64,000 nt of DNA from Reticulitermes lucifugus (GCA_026260175.1 JAKCWW010000800.1:27661-91660); one strand, 5' to 3'. Positions 35,690 through 47,159 are shown, counted from the stretch's first letter. A program made the numbers and translations. The notes: generated by a model not told the origin, from the letters alone.

Positions 35690-36035
35690 TAATATTGTGG
35701 AGCGTTCGCATAATGTTTATACCTCGTCGGCTATCCTAACAGCCTGATACCATTTCACTCGAAGAGAGCGCTTTTGTGGCTATTTTATGTCGCCGGCAAC
35801 AATAAACCGTGTTTTGGTCTTCATGTAAAGTTCGCAATATTTTTGTTCGACTGTAACAAAAGTTCGAGTTTCTCGACGGGTTTTAATGAAAGGCTCCAAA
35901 ATAAAATTTCAGGAAAATCCGTCCAGTGGGAGCCAAGGTGACACACGCGGACAGACAGACAGAGATGAAGAAGGCAATAGGCGCTTTTCGCGATTACGCA
36001 AACACGCCTAAAATAAATATAAAGCAAACAGAACA
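35690..36035 (+). repeat. REP-A, subfamily 2
   Basis: The left part (GATACCATTTCACTCGAAGA, GCGCTTTTGTGGC, GCCGGCAACAATAAA) is shared with 37285-37590 but differs from the 9.4-kb and 53-kb copies. The right part (TTCATGTAAAGTTCGC, TTTCTCGACGGGTTTT, CCGTCCAGTGGGAGCC, GCGGACAGACAGACAGAGAT, GCTTTTCGCGATTACG) is common to all. It ends ACACGCCTAAAA. Confidence 0.7.
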
Positions 36036-36849
36036 ACGTGGCTTCCTATCACATCCTTTCCAGTCCATTGCTCACATATCAGCCTATCATTTGACGACAC
36101 ACGTATAAGCATAGCTACTGAAATATCGTTTAATAAACCAAGAGTAAATAGACTGCATAAAAATCATTTTTACAAATCTTTATGTCATTCATAAAATTTT
36201 GCTTCCCGGTAAGAATCACATTAAATAATTTCTAGTTATGTAACTGGGTTGGTTTTATATCAGCAAGTATTTCATTGCGACAATATGCTTACATACATAA
36301 TATCCATAAAGATACGTTTTCAGTGGAACTAATTTGTTCACTACGGTCCATTAACAGTTCATATAACCTGAACCTAAGCAAACATGCACAGAGAACTAAT
36401 CAGACGACTTGATGTAACAAGGGGTAACAACATAAAATCCAGTTCCCGATGACAGTGACGAAGAGGTTCCCCATCGTATGTCTGGCAAAACAAAAAGCTA
36501 GAACAGAGACAGAAGGGTCCACTTGGCTTACCCAATTAAAGCAATCGACCAAGAGGAACAGAAAATTCAATTACCATGCTGATTGTATAACTCGGCACTG
36601 GAGCGGTAAACTGAGTGACCATTGTTGGCTTATGAAGCCCATGACCAGAAGGAAACAGCACTGGAGCCATTCAGACCAGCCAGACATAACAGTAATTGCC
36701 TTAACTAACCTACCTAGTTAGCGTTCTACATTCGGGAATGTCGTCTTACAAAATTAATTAGTGACACGTCTACTTTCAACCACTCATATTGCTAGTCTTT
36801 GATTTATGTCGGTTTTATTACATAACTGAACTGGTTATTTAATTATATA
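36036..36849. other. No recognised feature
   Basis: A 90-codon plus-strand frame at 36449-36721 (basic, Trp/His-rich) has no recognised domain or splice context. Confidence 0.4.
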
Positions 36850-36960
36850 TAGAGACTAGGCCAAGATTTTAGCGATAAGATGATTACCACGTTTATAATC
36901 GGGATTCGATTACTGGCGTGGAAGGAGATTTTCTTCGCATTTCAAACGAACGGACAACGT
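36850..36960 (+). repeat. SINE-A head fragment
   Basis: GGGATTCGATTACTGGCGTG followed by GAAGGAGATTTTCTTCGC parallels the B box and following GGCAG.AGGAGAT..TCTTCTCC block of the SINE-A copies at 59.8 and 42.0 kb. The A-box region is unclear and the body is absent. Confidence 0.5.
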
Positions 36961-37284
36961 CCTCCCAACTCACATTACAGGTCAATAATGAAACAGCTAC
37001 TGTCACTGAAAACCACAAAATATTCATGAGGCGAAAAGTACATGTGTTTTTTAAAACTGTGGTAACCGGATCAATGATATCGAAGTGAATGGTTCGTGTA
37101 CTTTAGCATCACAGAATGAAGGCAAAACATCATTCAATTTAATCGATCAGGGTGTGTGAATCTTGAGCTAATATACAGGTTTATTATATTTTCATTTTCT
37201 CGCTAATGACTGAGAATTATCAATTAGAATCAATCACGGCATATTAGACAACCAAGTAATATATGGCTTATGAATTATAATTAA

Positions 37285-37590
37285 ATGGTCACCTGCTCGG
37301 ATACCATTTCACACGAAGAGAGGGCGTTTAGGGCGATTTAATGTATCCAGCAACAATAAAACATACTTATGTCTTCATGTAAAGTGCCCGATTTTTGGCC
37401 CGTTTTTAAACAAATTTGGATTTTCTCGACAGATTTTCATAACTGTTACCAACATCAAATTTCATGGAAATCTGTCCGGTGCGAGCCGCGCTGATACATG
37501 CGAACACACGGACAGACAACACACAAAGGGACGGGCGGGCATTAAGAACCCAATAGGGGCTTTTCACGACTATGCGAACAAGCTTAATAT
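37285..37590 (+). repeat. REP-A, subfamily 2
   Basis: Same order as 35690-36035: GATACCATTTCACACGAAGA, CCAGCAACAATAAAAC, TCTTCATGTAAAGTGCCCG, TTTTCTCGACAGATTTTCAT, GACAGACAACACACAAAGGG and GGGGCTTTTCACGACTATGC. The terminal box has drifted to AACAAGCTTAA. Confidence 0.7.
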
Positions 37591-37711
37591 TCAGTTCCAA
37601 ACCTACAATCAGTCTCCATTATAAAGATACATCAGTTAATATTCTTTACGCACATAATCATTACTCATTTATAGAATCGTCACAAACATATATTCCTACA
37701 TACACTACATG

Positions 37712-37790
37712 GGCTAGACGCAGAATTTTTAAATGTTACAGCAGGTGGTACACATAGTTACCGCAGGGCTTTAAGTGATTCATGGCAATG
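37712..37790 (+). repeat. REP-C short dispersed repeat, copy 2
   Basis: TTTTTAAATGTTACAGCAGG, then TGGTACACATAGTTACCGCA and GGGCTTTAAGTGATTCATGG. Matches the copies at 19045 and 52818. Confidence 0.45.
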
Positions 37791-39439
37791 CCGTTACAGT
37801 ACATACAGCATGTATTAACATCAGTGTCGTCAAATAACGACCACAGCAACTTGTTCAAAATGTTTGCTGAAGTGCTTGTTTGATTGTTCTAATCATTCCA
37901 TCTAATTTTAAAATCATTACACATTCTCAGTATTATAACAGCTAAACTCCGACCACGTGTATTGAAAGACAATAAACGTTTTTACTTGACTAGTTCTATA
38001 ACTACAGATAATATTACTGGAATGGTGGTAGGAATTCCATCATTGATGTCACTACTAATGCAACAATATTATGGGTTTCTTTGTATTTCTGGTGGGTCCA
38101 CACTATTTACATTGAGTATCACTATTACACTGCTACATAGGCACTGAACTCTTGCAGTGTTAGCGGTTAAGTCCTGTGCATATCCGCTTATCTTACGGAC
38201 ATTACTCTTCACATCGTTAGCTTATTATATCTAATGTTGGTATTTTTCACGAAATTTCTTTCTTAAGGCAAGAATTACGCTCGTGGCTAAATTACCCGTA
38301 TGTTTTGTCGATTGACTTTATGCTCCAAATTCAATAGTAATATTGAAAGCCGCAAGAATTATCCCTTCAGTTTTCAAGTTTTCAACGACATTCATTCCAA
38401 TGAATTATCTATAATTGCATACTCTTTATACTGATGTAAACTTCATATCTCCACAAAATTCAAGTAAAGTGAAAATGTTTTAATAAACGGTTATATAAAG
38501 AGTACCGTGAGGCATGTAACAGAGACAACCGAAGAAACATGTAAAACGTCAGCAGTCATAAGCTGAAACAGTTGGCGCAAGAACTACATGCGAGCTGCGA
38601 GGTGAGCAATAGAATATCGAAACGCCAAAGCGTGTTAGCTGATTTTATTTAATTCATCCTACAAATATACATGACACAACAAAAGTAAACAAATTAAGTA
38701 AACAAAGTAAACAACGAAAACAATATTATTAAAACGATCAACTTAAAAAAAGACATCTTCTAAGAAGCCTCACAACGGAAAATAAGTACTTCATGTAAAT
38801 CATAAAGGCATGAATTACAGGAAGGTGAGAATACTGGTAGTCGAAAGTATGCAGTCTGTGACGTTACACGATTGTCATAACTAAAGGTCGAAAATTGTTT
38901 TAAAAATCTGGTAGCGGCAGAAATATTTGCAGCGCCAGGAAAAGTTGTATTACATTTTTTGGCACAACTTGTATCTGTCGCCTCTGAAGGACACGTGAGA
39001 TTTAATGTCCCTGCTGCCATACCGTTTGTCCCAATATCCGCAGATAAAATATAAGAGAATGCAAAGAATCGATCTCAAAAGAGGGATTAAATATTACTAC
39101 TCGATAATTATGTTCATCTTATTTCCTCATTTCCTTTGTGCCAAGAGTGACCGAGAGAGATTTCCAGAACTACAAAAGCCAATTCCCGAATGCAGAGTGG
39201 AAAATCAAACAACAGGTAAAGATTTTCGGTCGCCAGTAGCAACCGAGCGGCCGCATTTTACGCTCCCCGTCATGATACGCTACATACAGATCTTCTAGTG
39301 GAATTGATGTTGTACTTTTGAACTACAGATATGCAGCCAGTGGGGAGAGCAGGCGAGCAGCATTCATTGAAAGGGGAAGGAGAATGTCTGGTACTAATTA
39401 ATTATACGTTCTCTCCACACACGCTTTGGCAGGCACAAA
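37791..39439. other. No recognised feature
   Basis: Frames of 97 codons (39005-39298, plus) and 86 codons (38760-39020, minus) have no recognised content. The former has a short hydrophobic stretch near residue 35. Confidence 0.4.
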
Positions 39440-39600
39440 GAGAGAGTAGACCTATAGCTCTACACATTCTTAAACTCGGTGCTAGACGGGGGTGGGTGGT
39501 TAACGTCACGCCCTGACCGCTTTAACCCCGGAAGAAAGTCCCAGTACCCACTGTACAGAAGGATGGGTGGACCCCAGATCCGGTCTGCACGGGTGTGGAG
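39440..39600 (-). repeat. SINE-A, head-less copy
   Basis: On the minus strand the body runs from the GGATCTGGGGTCCACCC region through TACTGGGACTTTCTTCCGGG, GGTCAGGGCGTGACGTTAAC, ACCGAGTTTAAGAATGTG to AGAGCTATAGGTC. The tRNA-like head is missing; about 100 bp further right lies a SINE-B fragment. Confidence 0.65.
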
Positions 39601-39698
39601 AAGTCTTTTAACAAAAACGCGCACAAATAAATATTTAAAAGACGCCAAAAATATATAAAGAAACAACAAATGAAAGTTCGCTGTTCTGTGGCGCAACA

Positions 39699-39784
39699 GG
39701 GCAACTCGGGCCCAGGCCGGCTCGTTGTTGAAGTTTCTAGGTCACACAAACCTCTGAAGGGTGGTCAGCTCGTAGCAGAGGCTA
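39699..39784 (-). repeat. SINE-B, 3' end fragment
   Basis: The reverse complement carries CTACGAGCTGACCACCCTTC, AGAGGTTTGTGTGACCTAG, AACGAGCCGGCCTGGGCCCG and AGTTGCCC, matching the last part of SINE-B at 13109-13248 and 51195-51475. Confidence 0.6.
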
Positions 39785-40131
39785 TGAGAGTATTAACACC
39801 AAAATAAAAATTATTAATCTTAAAAGGAACACTGTGTATTGATGTCGACTGCACTCATTCCGCACATGACAAGAAGCAGTTATGAGTTTGAAGATTTCAG
39901 TTTTCTAGAATTAAGGTCACTTTTGTGGGTAGCTACTGACCTACGTTTTGGAGAAATCTACTTTCTCCACATTCTACCCTCAAGATAGAACGTCAAATCT
40001 CGCACAGTGATGAATTCTTATGAGAAAAGTGATAACATTTCCTGTTCCAAACACGAGGTGTTACTTGATTAATTGGGTGAACGTCACATTCTTCACATAA
40101 TTGCTGATTGCAGAGATATAATTATTTATTT

Positions 40132-40380
40132 CAGTGTTACACAGGGACGCAGCTGTTGGGGGCGATTGGTGCGGCCACATCGGGTGACAGTCCAAGGGGC
40201 GGCAAAATGAATATTATAAATTAAAAAATTATTTTCTGCCGTCAACACAGTTTAAATTATTGAGTCAAATAAAGGGAAATTCGAAACGTAATTGTGATTC
40301 ATTTAAATTTCATAATTTCTCTAGTGGGCGGCCATTGTGATTACTTGCCCCGGGTGCCAAAAAGCCTAGTTACACCACTG
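40132..40380 (-). mobile_element. hAT-like MITE, copy 2
   Basis: A 249-bp element with ends CAGTGTTACACAGGGACG and CCTAGTTACACCACTG (reverse complement CAGTGGTGTAACTAGG). The interior matches the 27814-28078 element in reverse orientation, including GGCAGAAAATAATTTTTTAA and a GCCGCCCCTTGGACTGTC block. No clean 8-bp target duplication is visible. It lacks coding capacity. Confidence 0.75.
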
Positions 40381-41340
40381 ACGTTAGACATAGTAATGTA
40401 TGTGACGCAATTCTAACTAATAATTTCATTCCTTAAAAGTGCAAGTTCCCATACTTCGCCTGACATGATTATTTTAAAATTAAGAAAATAAAAATTTACT
40501 TATGTGAGTGAAAATATGATTGTACAGGATACGAGTCGCACATCGAACCTCTACCGCACTTCTTGCATATCGCTTATATAACACCGTAAACATTAGTAAG
40601 AGTGAGGGGTAAATTTCATAGTATATTTTGGTGTTGTCTATTAGGTTCGTGGTACGACACAAAATAGACAGTACAGAAGATTTACATAAATACACATATA
40701 GCGGGTGGTAAAACGCACATGCATATGAGATACGATGAGTGTAAATTGTACACGTGTCCACTTCTATACCGGTGGCACATAGCGCGCAATGGCCGAACAT
40801 GTTAACGAATGTACAGAATGATGTGTTCGGTATTGATCTCTCACATATCCAACAGTTCCGTTAGTCCAGGGAAAAACATATCTTCCACAGCTCAGAATAC
40901 TGGATGAAGAGCGACGCCCATTAGTCTCGGAATCTTGCTGGTTTGTATTCGTGTAATAGGAAAGACAGCGTCCCTCTTGCAGAAATCCAACTGTTACGGA
41001 ACTTTAATAAGTATGGGCTCAACCAGACCGGAATAATATGCAAAGTGGCGTGGAGAGAGACAATGGCACGAACACACTCACCTTCATACAGAGAGAATCC
41101 CAAACTGGGGAGCATAATGCTAATTCAACTCTGTCCCTAGCTGGATATGCACAAGAGCCAATAAATGCCCGAACCATTACATTTCCTATAGAAATGTGCA
41201 CCGGATCACAGGTGGAAGGAGAGCCTGCTGCTCTTGACTCAGACCTCGTATGTGTTTAACTATGGTGAATTCATGTCGAATTCAAGTGTGAAGCGATCGC
41301 CTTGTTAACACGCAGGGCTGAATATACTTAAGAGTGGTAA
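40381..41340. other. No recognised feature
   Basis: A 106-codon minus-strand frame (40480-40800) and several 60-73-codon frames without domains. Confidence 0.4.
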
Positions 41341-41366
41341 TACACACACACGCGCACGCACACATT
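41341..41366. repeat. (CA)n/(CG) microsatellite
   Basis: About 26 bp of CA dinucleotides with CG interruptions. Confidence 0.8.
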
Positions 41367-41644
41367 GCAAGTTAGTGCTCTGCATGGTGAGTTTGATTTA
41401 TAAAACTATAGTCTTTTCGTGATTTTCCTCTTTATTTGAGTGGGGATGTTTACCACCTGGGCGATTACGAAACTGTCTGGAATGAACAGGCAAAAATAAT
41501 ACGTCGCTTGAAGAAATAGCATAATGACGAGAATCATAATTTGTATCGACCAAATGTTAATAAGGTGAGAAAATCGCAATAGAAAGGTGATGAGACGGAA
41601 GGGAAAGTAGCACGCACAAAATAAGAAACCCATACAAAATTTAA

Positions 41645-41810
41645 TCAGAAAATCTAGAGGAAAGAAAGAACTTGAGACACCTAACCGTAGATGGAAGAAA
41701 CATTAAGACGTATTGTAAGAAAATGGAGTGTGAGGTTTTGGATTTAATTCGTCTGGTACAGGATAGAGATGGATGGAAAACTACTGTCAATATTTTGATA
41801 AAATTTTGAC
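41645..41810 (+). pseudogene. RTE-like LINE, ORF tail fragment
   Basis: The plus strand, with one frameshift, reads TPNRRWKKH (equivalent to GRPRRRWE) then KKMECEVLDLIRLVQDRDGW and KTTVNILIKF, the counterpart of the WI.LAQDRD.WRA.VNTVMNL tail at 18.7 kb. No reverse transcriptase core and no typical 3' block remain. Confidence 0.65.
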
Positions 41811-42019
41811 CGTACAAAAACTCGGAAACCTTTATTAATTAACAGGGCCATCGCGTGGGATTAGAGTTTCAAGAATACTTCTTCCTATAAAGTTACTCAA
41901 TCATTTAGTCGGTATATTTATACGTAAATTTCCATGTTCTTTATAATTTAATCGATGAAAGACGGGGGGGGGGTTGGGTAACGTAAAGGCTATACTGACC
42001 AACACAACCAAATCAAAGA

Positions 42020-42270
42020 TATAGGCCTACTGAGCACGCAAAACTTTGGATACTCGAAGAAACGTGGTTCGATTTCCGATAGAGACAAGATATTTTTATA
42101 TTCTAAAAAGCATCCAGAAAGACTCGGGGGGCCATCTAGCCTCATATTAAATTTGTTTCAGGGGCTCAATCCCCGGGCATAAAGCGGCGGGTGCGTGAAG
42201 CTGACCACTTGATCCGCTCTAGTGCCGAAATTAAGAATGAGTAGAGCTACACCTGCAGCCACCCAGGTTA
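42020..42270 (+). repeat. SINE-A, plus-strand copy
   Basis: B-box-like GGTTCGATTTCC at 42067-42078 is preceded by CGAAGAAACGT. The body continues through CTCGGGGGGCCATCTAGCCT, AAAGCGGCGGGTGCGTGAAG, CTGACCACTTGATCCGCTCT and AGTGCCGAAATTAAGAATGA, ending GTAGAGCTACACCTGCAGCC. The A box is degenerate. Confidence 0.65.
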
Positions 42271-42502
42271 TCTTAGAATGACAGGGCATAAACGTCTTGC
42301 TACGGACGACAGGACATATAGTTTCACGTTTCACAGTAAAATAGACCTGAGTCCTGAAGGACAGAATCTCATTTGAAGTACACGAAATGCAAATTCAACG
42401 GTAAATGTAACTAAGATGGCGCAACTATATCTGAAAGTGTAGCGAGGTACCGGAGGTGTGCTGCTGGAGTAGACGGATAAATGTTACACGAAAACTAATA
42501 AG

Positions 42503-42660
42503 GCGTGCCATGGCTCAGGAGGTTAGCGGCGGGCTCTCACCGCGGAGGCCCGAGTTCGATACCGGGTCGGTCCATATGGGATTTGTGGTGGACAAAGTGA
42601 CACCGAGTACTTTGGTTTTCCTCTGTCAATTTCATTCCACCGGTGCTCCATTACTTGGAA
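42503..42660 (+). repeat. SINE-C with tRNA-like head
   Basis: The head has an A-box-like TGGCTCAGGAGGTTAGCGG (from 42511) and a B-box-like GAGTTCGATACC (from 42552), spaced and folded much like a real tRNA but with mismatched arms. It is followed by GGGATTTGTGGTGGACAAAG, GGTTTTCCTCTGTCAATTTC and ATTCCACCGGTG. The non-tRNA body and the related copy at 25.4 kb argue for a SINE and against a functional tRNA. Confidence 0.7.
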
Positions 42661-43829
42661 AAATGAAAAAAAAACTGATCATCTTTCTCGTCATCTTTAT
42701 CACAAGGGTTGAAGGGTTGCACAATAAGACTTAAGGCTGAGGTGCTTCCGTAGATTCTGCTATAGGGCCCGTAAAAAATGCAATAAAAGGCACAGACGTC
42801 ATAGTTTTACATCAGACTGGCTCTCGACATCACAATTACGATTTCCCATCCTTCGCCATGGATTACTTACAAATAAATCCTATAAATGTCTAACTTGTGT
42901 AGAACTTCAGTTGCTGTCTGCTAAGAGAGTACCAGAGCAGTGAACCAAAACATCATATGATTTTAATAAACACATACAAATATATCGACAAGTACGAGTA
43001 CGTTAGGTAGACCCAGTTTTAAGCCAGAATGATCATTTGTTCAAGGCGACGGGCACCAGAAGAAGGTGGTCATCACGATTCCTACGTCGACATCCAAAGG
43101 CGAAGCGACTACCAGTGGTACTGGCCTCAGGACCATAAGCGTAGGATTAAGCACTGGGCCGGGGAGGGAAGCTATGTTAATTCACACTTCTCTGGCTCTT
43201 TTCGGATATTTAGACGCTTGAATATGAACGCAATACAGTCATTCGGAATGTCGGGAACAGCTTAACCAATGACGCAGCGTCATACCCCAGAATTATATAT
43301 ATATAATTATATATTTATCACAAATTTGCCAGGAGAATTTTAACACAGAAATGCGAACGTGTCACCACAGAATGCTATGTAAGCTTCCAATATGAGGCAA
43401 TACTACGTTTCTTTACCATTCACACTGAAAGTAATTAATATAATTTTCAAGGAGACTGATTTTTGCGCGAAGTTGTAAAATTAGAAACAAAAGATGTGAC
43501 GTACCATGAAGTAATGTCGAGTTTTAACGGAAACGTATATTAAAGGAAATGAAAATAGGACAAAGCATAAAATTCTGTTGCCGTGAACAGTAAATAAATA
43601 TGAGCAATGTAAGGAAAATATGAAGACGAGCCACACGCTACTGACATTGTCCCATTATATGACGAGGAAATGAAAGCAACGGAGTAGGTAGATGTCTTTG
43701 TGAAGGGAATGACAAATGATACTACCATTAATAATATTCAGAAGTAGAGCATAAAAAGCGGACATATATTACGTATAGACTTTTTATATTGTATTATCAC
43801 CATGAAAAATTCACCATATATATGAGTCA
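42661..43829. other. No recognised feature
   Basis: A 78-codon frame (43029-43265, plus) rich in Arg, His and Trp is not recognised. A TATATATA palindrome lies at about 43295-43312. Confidence 0.4.
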
Positions 43830-43985
43830 TATTTGAGGTTCTCACAGCCCTCTGGGATGTGACGCCTTCTGTTCTGACAGAAGTGTACCGACGTTTTAGG
43901 AGAGTCTGCTCCCGTGCAGTCTACTACTTATACCAGAATACACGGTGTCGTATACAAGAAGAAAGCACGCTTCATATTGGTTTTT
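43830..43985 (+). repeat. Dispersed repeat REP-E ('DVTP' translation), copy 1
   Basis: The plus strand reads EVLTALWDVTPSVLTEVYRR, a short gap, then NTRCRIQEESTLHI. I recognise this string type (WDVTPC..L...Y..F.G, TRCH.PED..LH) as one that recurs widely in insect genomes as conceptual translation of a dispersed element. It is not a host gene. The element class is not clear from this sequence. Confidence 0.55.
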
Positions 43986-45216
43986 AGCGGCAGTAAAACG
44001 AAAAGTAAAATATGCGTGCATGGGCGAAAATAAATATTTATAAGATCCCAATCAGGAAACCTCAACATATGAGGCCACTTGGGAGAAAACCGTGGATGGA
44101 AAGCTAGTATTAAAATGTATCCTAGAGAAGTAAAGTGTCACTATTTGGATTAACTTGTTACGAGAAAGCGATAAAATCAACTCGATTAGCCACGTCAAAT
44201 CTGAACAAATGTCCAACATTCGAATACGTGCTCAATCTCCGTCATGAAGGAGCGGCATGATGGGTAAACACCTCTGGGGCTTACAACCCAGCAATATATA
44301 GAACAAATTATCGTACGAAGGTATATTCTGATGTTTTATTGATAATTTCACTAAAGCAATCTTTACTCTTTGAATATTATTGCAGTACATTCCCGCACAA
44401 TTAAATAACTGGTAAGTATTTTTAAATTTAGGTTTAAATTGTGGATCACTATTTTAAGTATATTCACGTATAAAACGCAATAAATATCTTTTTACGTTTA
44501 AAGCGTAAATGCTACTGGAATAAATGAGTTACAATAACATGCAGGCACGGCACTGCATTCCTCTCTGTCAAGTCACGCGTAATTATAAGGCACTAAAGGG
44601 GCGATCCTTAGTGTAGACGGATAGAAACAACAAGGTTCAACCCTTCCCCATCTCTATAGCTCATATCCCCTTTACGGTAACTTACACTGGAATTCTAAAT
44701 GGTGTGTCTGCCTTGGGGTTATTATGGCTGTGAAATTTAACCTACATAGATAAATGTTCTACTACACAGAACGTAAATCTATTTCGGTTGTTCCTCTTAT
44801 AATGTTTCTGGATGCAATGCTGGGAGATTAGTGTTCAGTGAAAGAGCAGGTTCAATTACGAAGTGAATAGAGTGTGCATATGGAGCAGAAAGTATTCCAA
44901 AGATCTCAACGAGAAATAAGGCAAAATCAGATCTGGGGAAATGGAGTCTATTGAATTCAGCAGCCGTAATAACAGTGAACTTGAACACAAGTAAAGCGCA
45001 ATGTACTAAATTAAATCATTATACGTGGATCCAGCATAATACTACGTACTGTGTACTCTTATCATTAACTGCTTTCTCACTGAAACATTGTATTGTTACT
45101 GCTTTAATATCAAGGAGACGATTTAAATGTTAAATGTAAAGTTTCGTACACGTCTTTGTTCTAGTTTAAAATAGTTTCAAGTATACTACACGGTTTTTGT
45201 GGTAGACCATGTAGTA
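43986..45216. other. No recognised feature
   Basis: Only 60-63-codon frames; AT-rich anonymous sequence. Confidence 0.4.
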
Positions 45217-45552
45217 CAGTGGTCTTCATACTCTTAATACCTGTGAAAACCATGTGACGAAACCTGAAATTTCTCCAAAAGAAGTATAAACACGTTCTTT
45301 TGGTGTGCAGAAATTAAATGAAGGTTTTTAATGTACAAAATATTACTTTAAAAAATATTCAAGAACATATACGAAAAACAAAGTCTTATTATTGGCGATT
45401 TACGCTTAAAATAAACGCAACTCCTATTATAAATAAAGATGGAAGATATACAATATGATTAAAATTATAAAAATTATATTTACCAGTGCGCTTGCAGGAC
45501 CACTGCAAGGCGCCTGCGGAACCCTCCACGGAAAAGAGTTTGAAAAACAATG
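45217..45552. mobile_element. hAT-type MITE, 336 bp
   Basis: Ends CAGTGGTCTTCATACTCTTA and, reading inward from the right, CATTGTTTTTCAAACTCTTT. This is a pair of inverted ends of the CAGTGGTTCTCAAAC type typical of hAT elements. Next to the right end (reading inward) is CCGTGGAGGGTTCCGCAGGC. The flanks ATGTAGTA and GTCTAAAA are at best a decayed 8-bp target duplication. No transposase remains; frames crossing it (45389-45772 minus) are incidental. Confidence 0.65.
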
Positions 45553-46770
45553 GTCTAAAATACATGTCACAAATTGATGTTGATATTTTGAAAAGAAGCG
45601 GGCTTTTCTCCGAGCAAAGTGAACTTGAAGGTGAAGGAACTAGGATCCTTAAAAACTGCAATAACTGTTCTCTAAACATACATTTAAAAAACAAGCATCG
45701 TTCAATGTTGGCAAGGCAGTGGGTACGTATTTTGTCATGTGAGAACGTGAGCATATGACGACATCTGGTCATTCATATTAAATGAAGGTATTCATTTCAA
45801 ATTCGTAATAATTGGTACGTAAATCCATTTTGTCTTCTACGTAATTAGAAATCGAGTTTGATTATTATATCCCTGATGAAGGCAACTGTCAGTGGGACTT
45901 CATGCCATAGGAAGCCTAAATCAACCGGAGAGTTAAAGTACTTCTAGGTTCTTCAATGGAATAACGTAAGGTGAATGCAAGGGGAAAAAGAACTTCAAAA
46001 TTTCCCGGCGGATGCAGGTTTCATACGCCATAAAGCTCCCGTTACAGCTGGATTTCTCATGGACACAACAAATGCACAATCAGTAGAAGGAAAAAACAAC
46101 AAGCGCGTATGAAAATATTCTTTATGATTATTACTTTGATAAAGTCCCTGGCATTAGGTCGGCGAGCCTGTGCAGACGTCACGACAGTAATGTGCTTCTC
46201 ACGTAGTTCACGTAGCAGCTATAATGACGTGACTAGTGCAGAAGGAGCGTGACGTTAGGTTGCACTACTACGAACCTGAGGAGATCTTTTCACTCGCATA
46301 GTCGCTACAATCAGAACGACTGTTGCTAACTTTGTGACGTGTAATCTGTACCTGTCCGGGCAGTCGGTGACACTAGTGCTGAATACTGTTATGCAGAATT
46401 ACAGAGACTTAACGAAAGTAATCCTGCTACACTGTCATTACTAAAGACGAATGTTCTTCTTATACGTTGCAGACAAAATATGAATATATTTATTCTTGCA
46501 CAGTCATTCCACTCTATTTTCGGAGCCAACTTGAAACTACATTAACAATGGGTTCTTTCTCACATCACTTCCAAACATAGCGGAAAGAAATATAATGTTT
46601 AGGTCTTCTGCAATTAACACAGCCTATTCCATTAGGTGTGAAACAGCATTTCGGATGAACATAATGCCCACATCTTCTGGGTGTAAGAGAGTAGGATTTG
46701 AGATCCTCAAGGCAATGAGAATTGCCGTTACGGTGAGATTGAATGTGATGCTGTTAATTTGACAGAAAAG
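45553..46770. other. No recognised gene
   Basis: Anonymous sequence. The 106-codon minus frame at 46624-46944 spans the ribozyme-like motif at 46771 and includes a PEDVGIMFIRNAV string (another frame reads YTQKMWALCSSEM), reminiscent of repeat translations like REP-E. It is more likely repeat-derived than a gene. Confidence 0.4.
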
Positions 46771-46813
46771 TGCCAACGTTTCGATCAAACCTGCTACTTC
46801 AGTCTTCAAGGCA
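46771..46813 (-). ncRNA. Hammerhead-like motif, helix II decayed
   Basis: Minus strand: helix I TGCC (46813-46810) pairs perfectly with GGCA (46774-46771). The core is TTGAAGA (46809-46803; T for C at the first base). GAAAC lies at 46782-46778, followed directly by GTT. The intervening 20 bases do not form a good helix II. It shares spacing and helix I logic with FB1, so it may be a degenerate member. Confidence 0.3.
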
Positions 46814-47159
46814 AAGAACTGTTCCATCATTAAAGTGGAAGCATCAGATTCATATCCGACACACCACAAGGCGCCACACCCTAAAGGAGAGTATATTACT
46901 CTTGATAAAGTGACGATTACAGAATTCATAATCGGAAAATACAAATCAATATTTTTAATTGCAGCAATCTTTATACGACAAAACTTTACCTTTCTTTGTC
47001 AATTTCCTCTGAAAATTTCATGAGTATTCCAAATACAAAACACGATTTCCATTGCAAATCGTAAAAGCAGTTCTTGCTTATTATTACTATCGCTAGTTCG
47101 CATGGCACTAACGAATAGATTCGGCAGGTAACGGTAAAGTCGTGCCCGTGATTGTCATG

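Noticed and set aside
45868-45930. CTGATGAAGGCAACTGTC as a ribozyme core
   Set aside because: No GAAAC box follows and there is no paired helix II.
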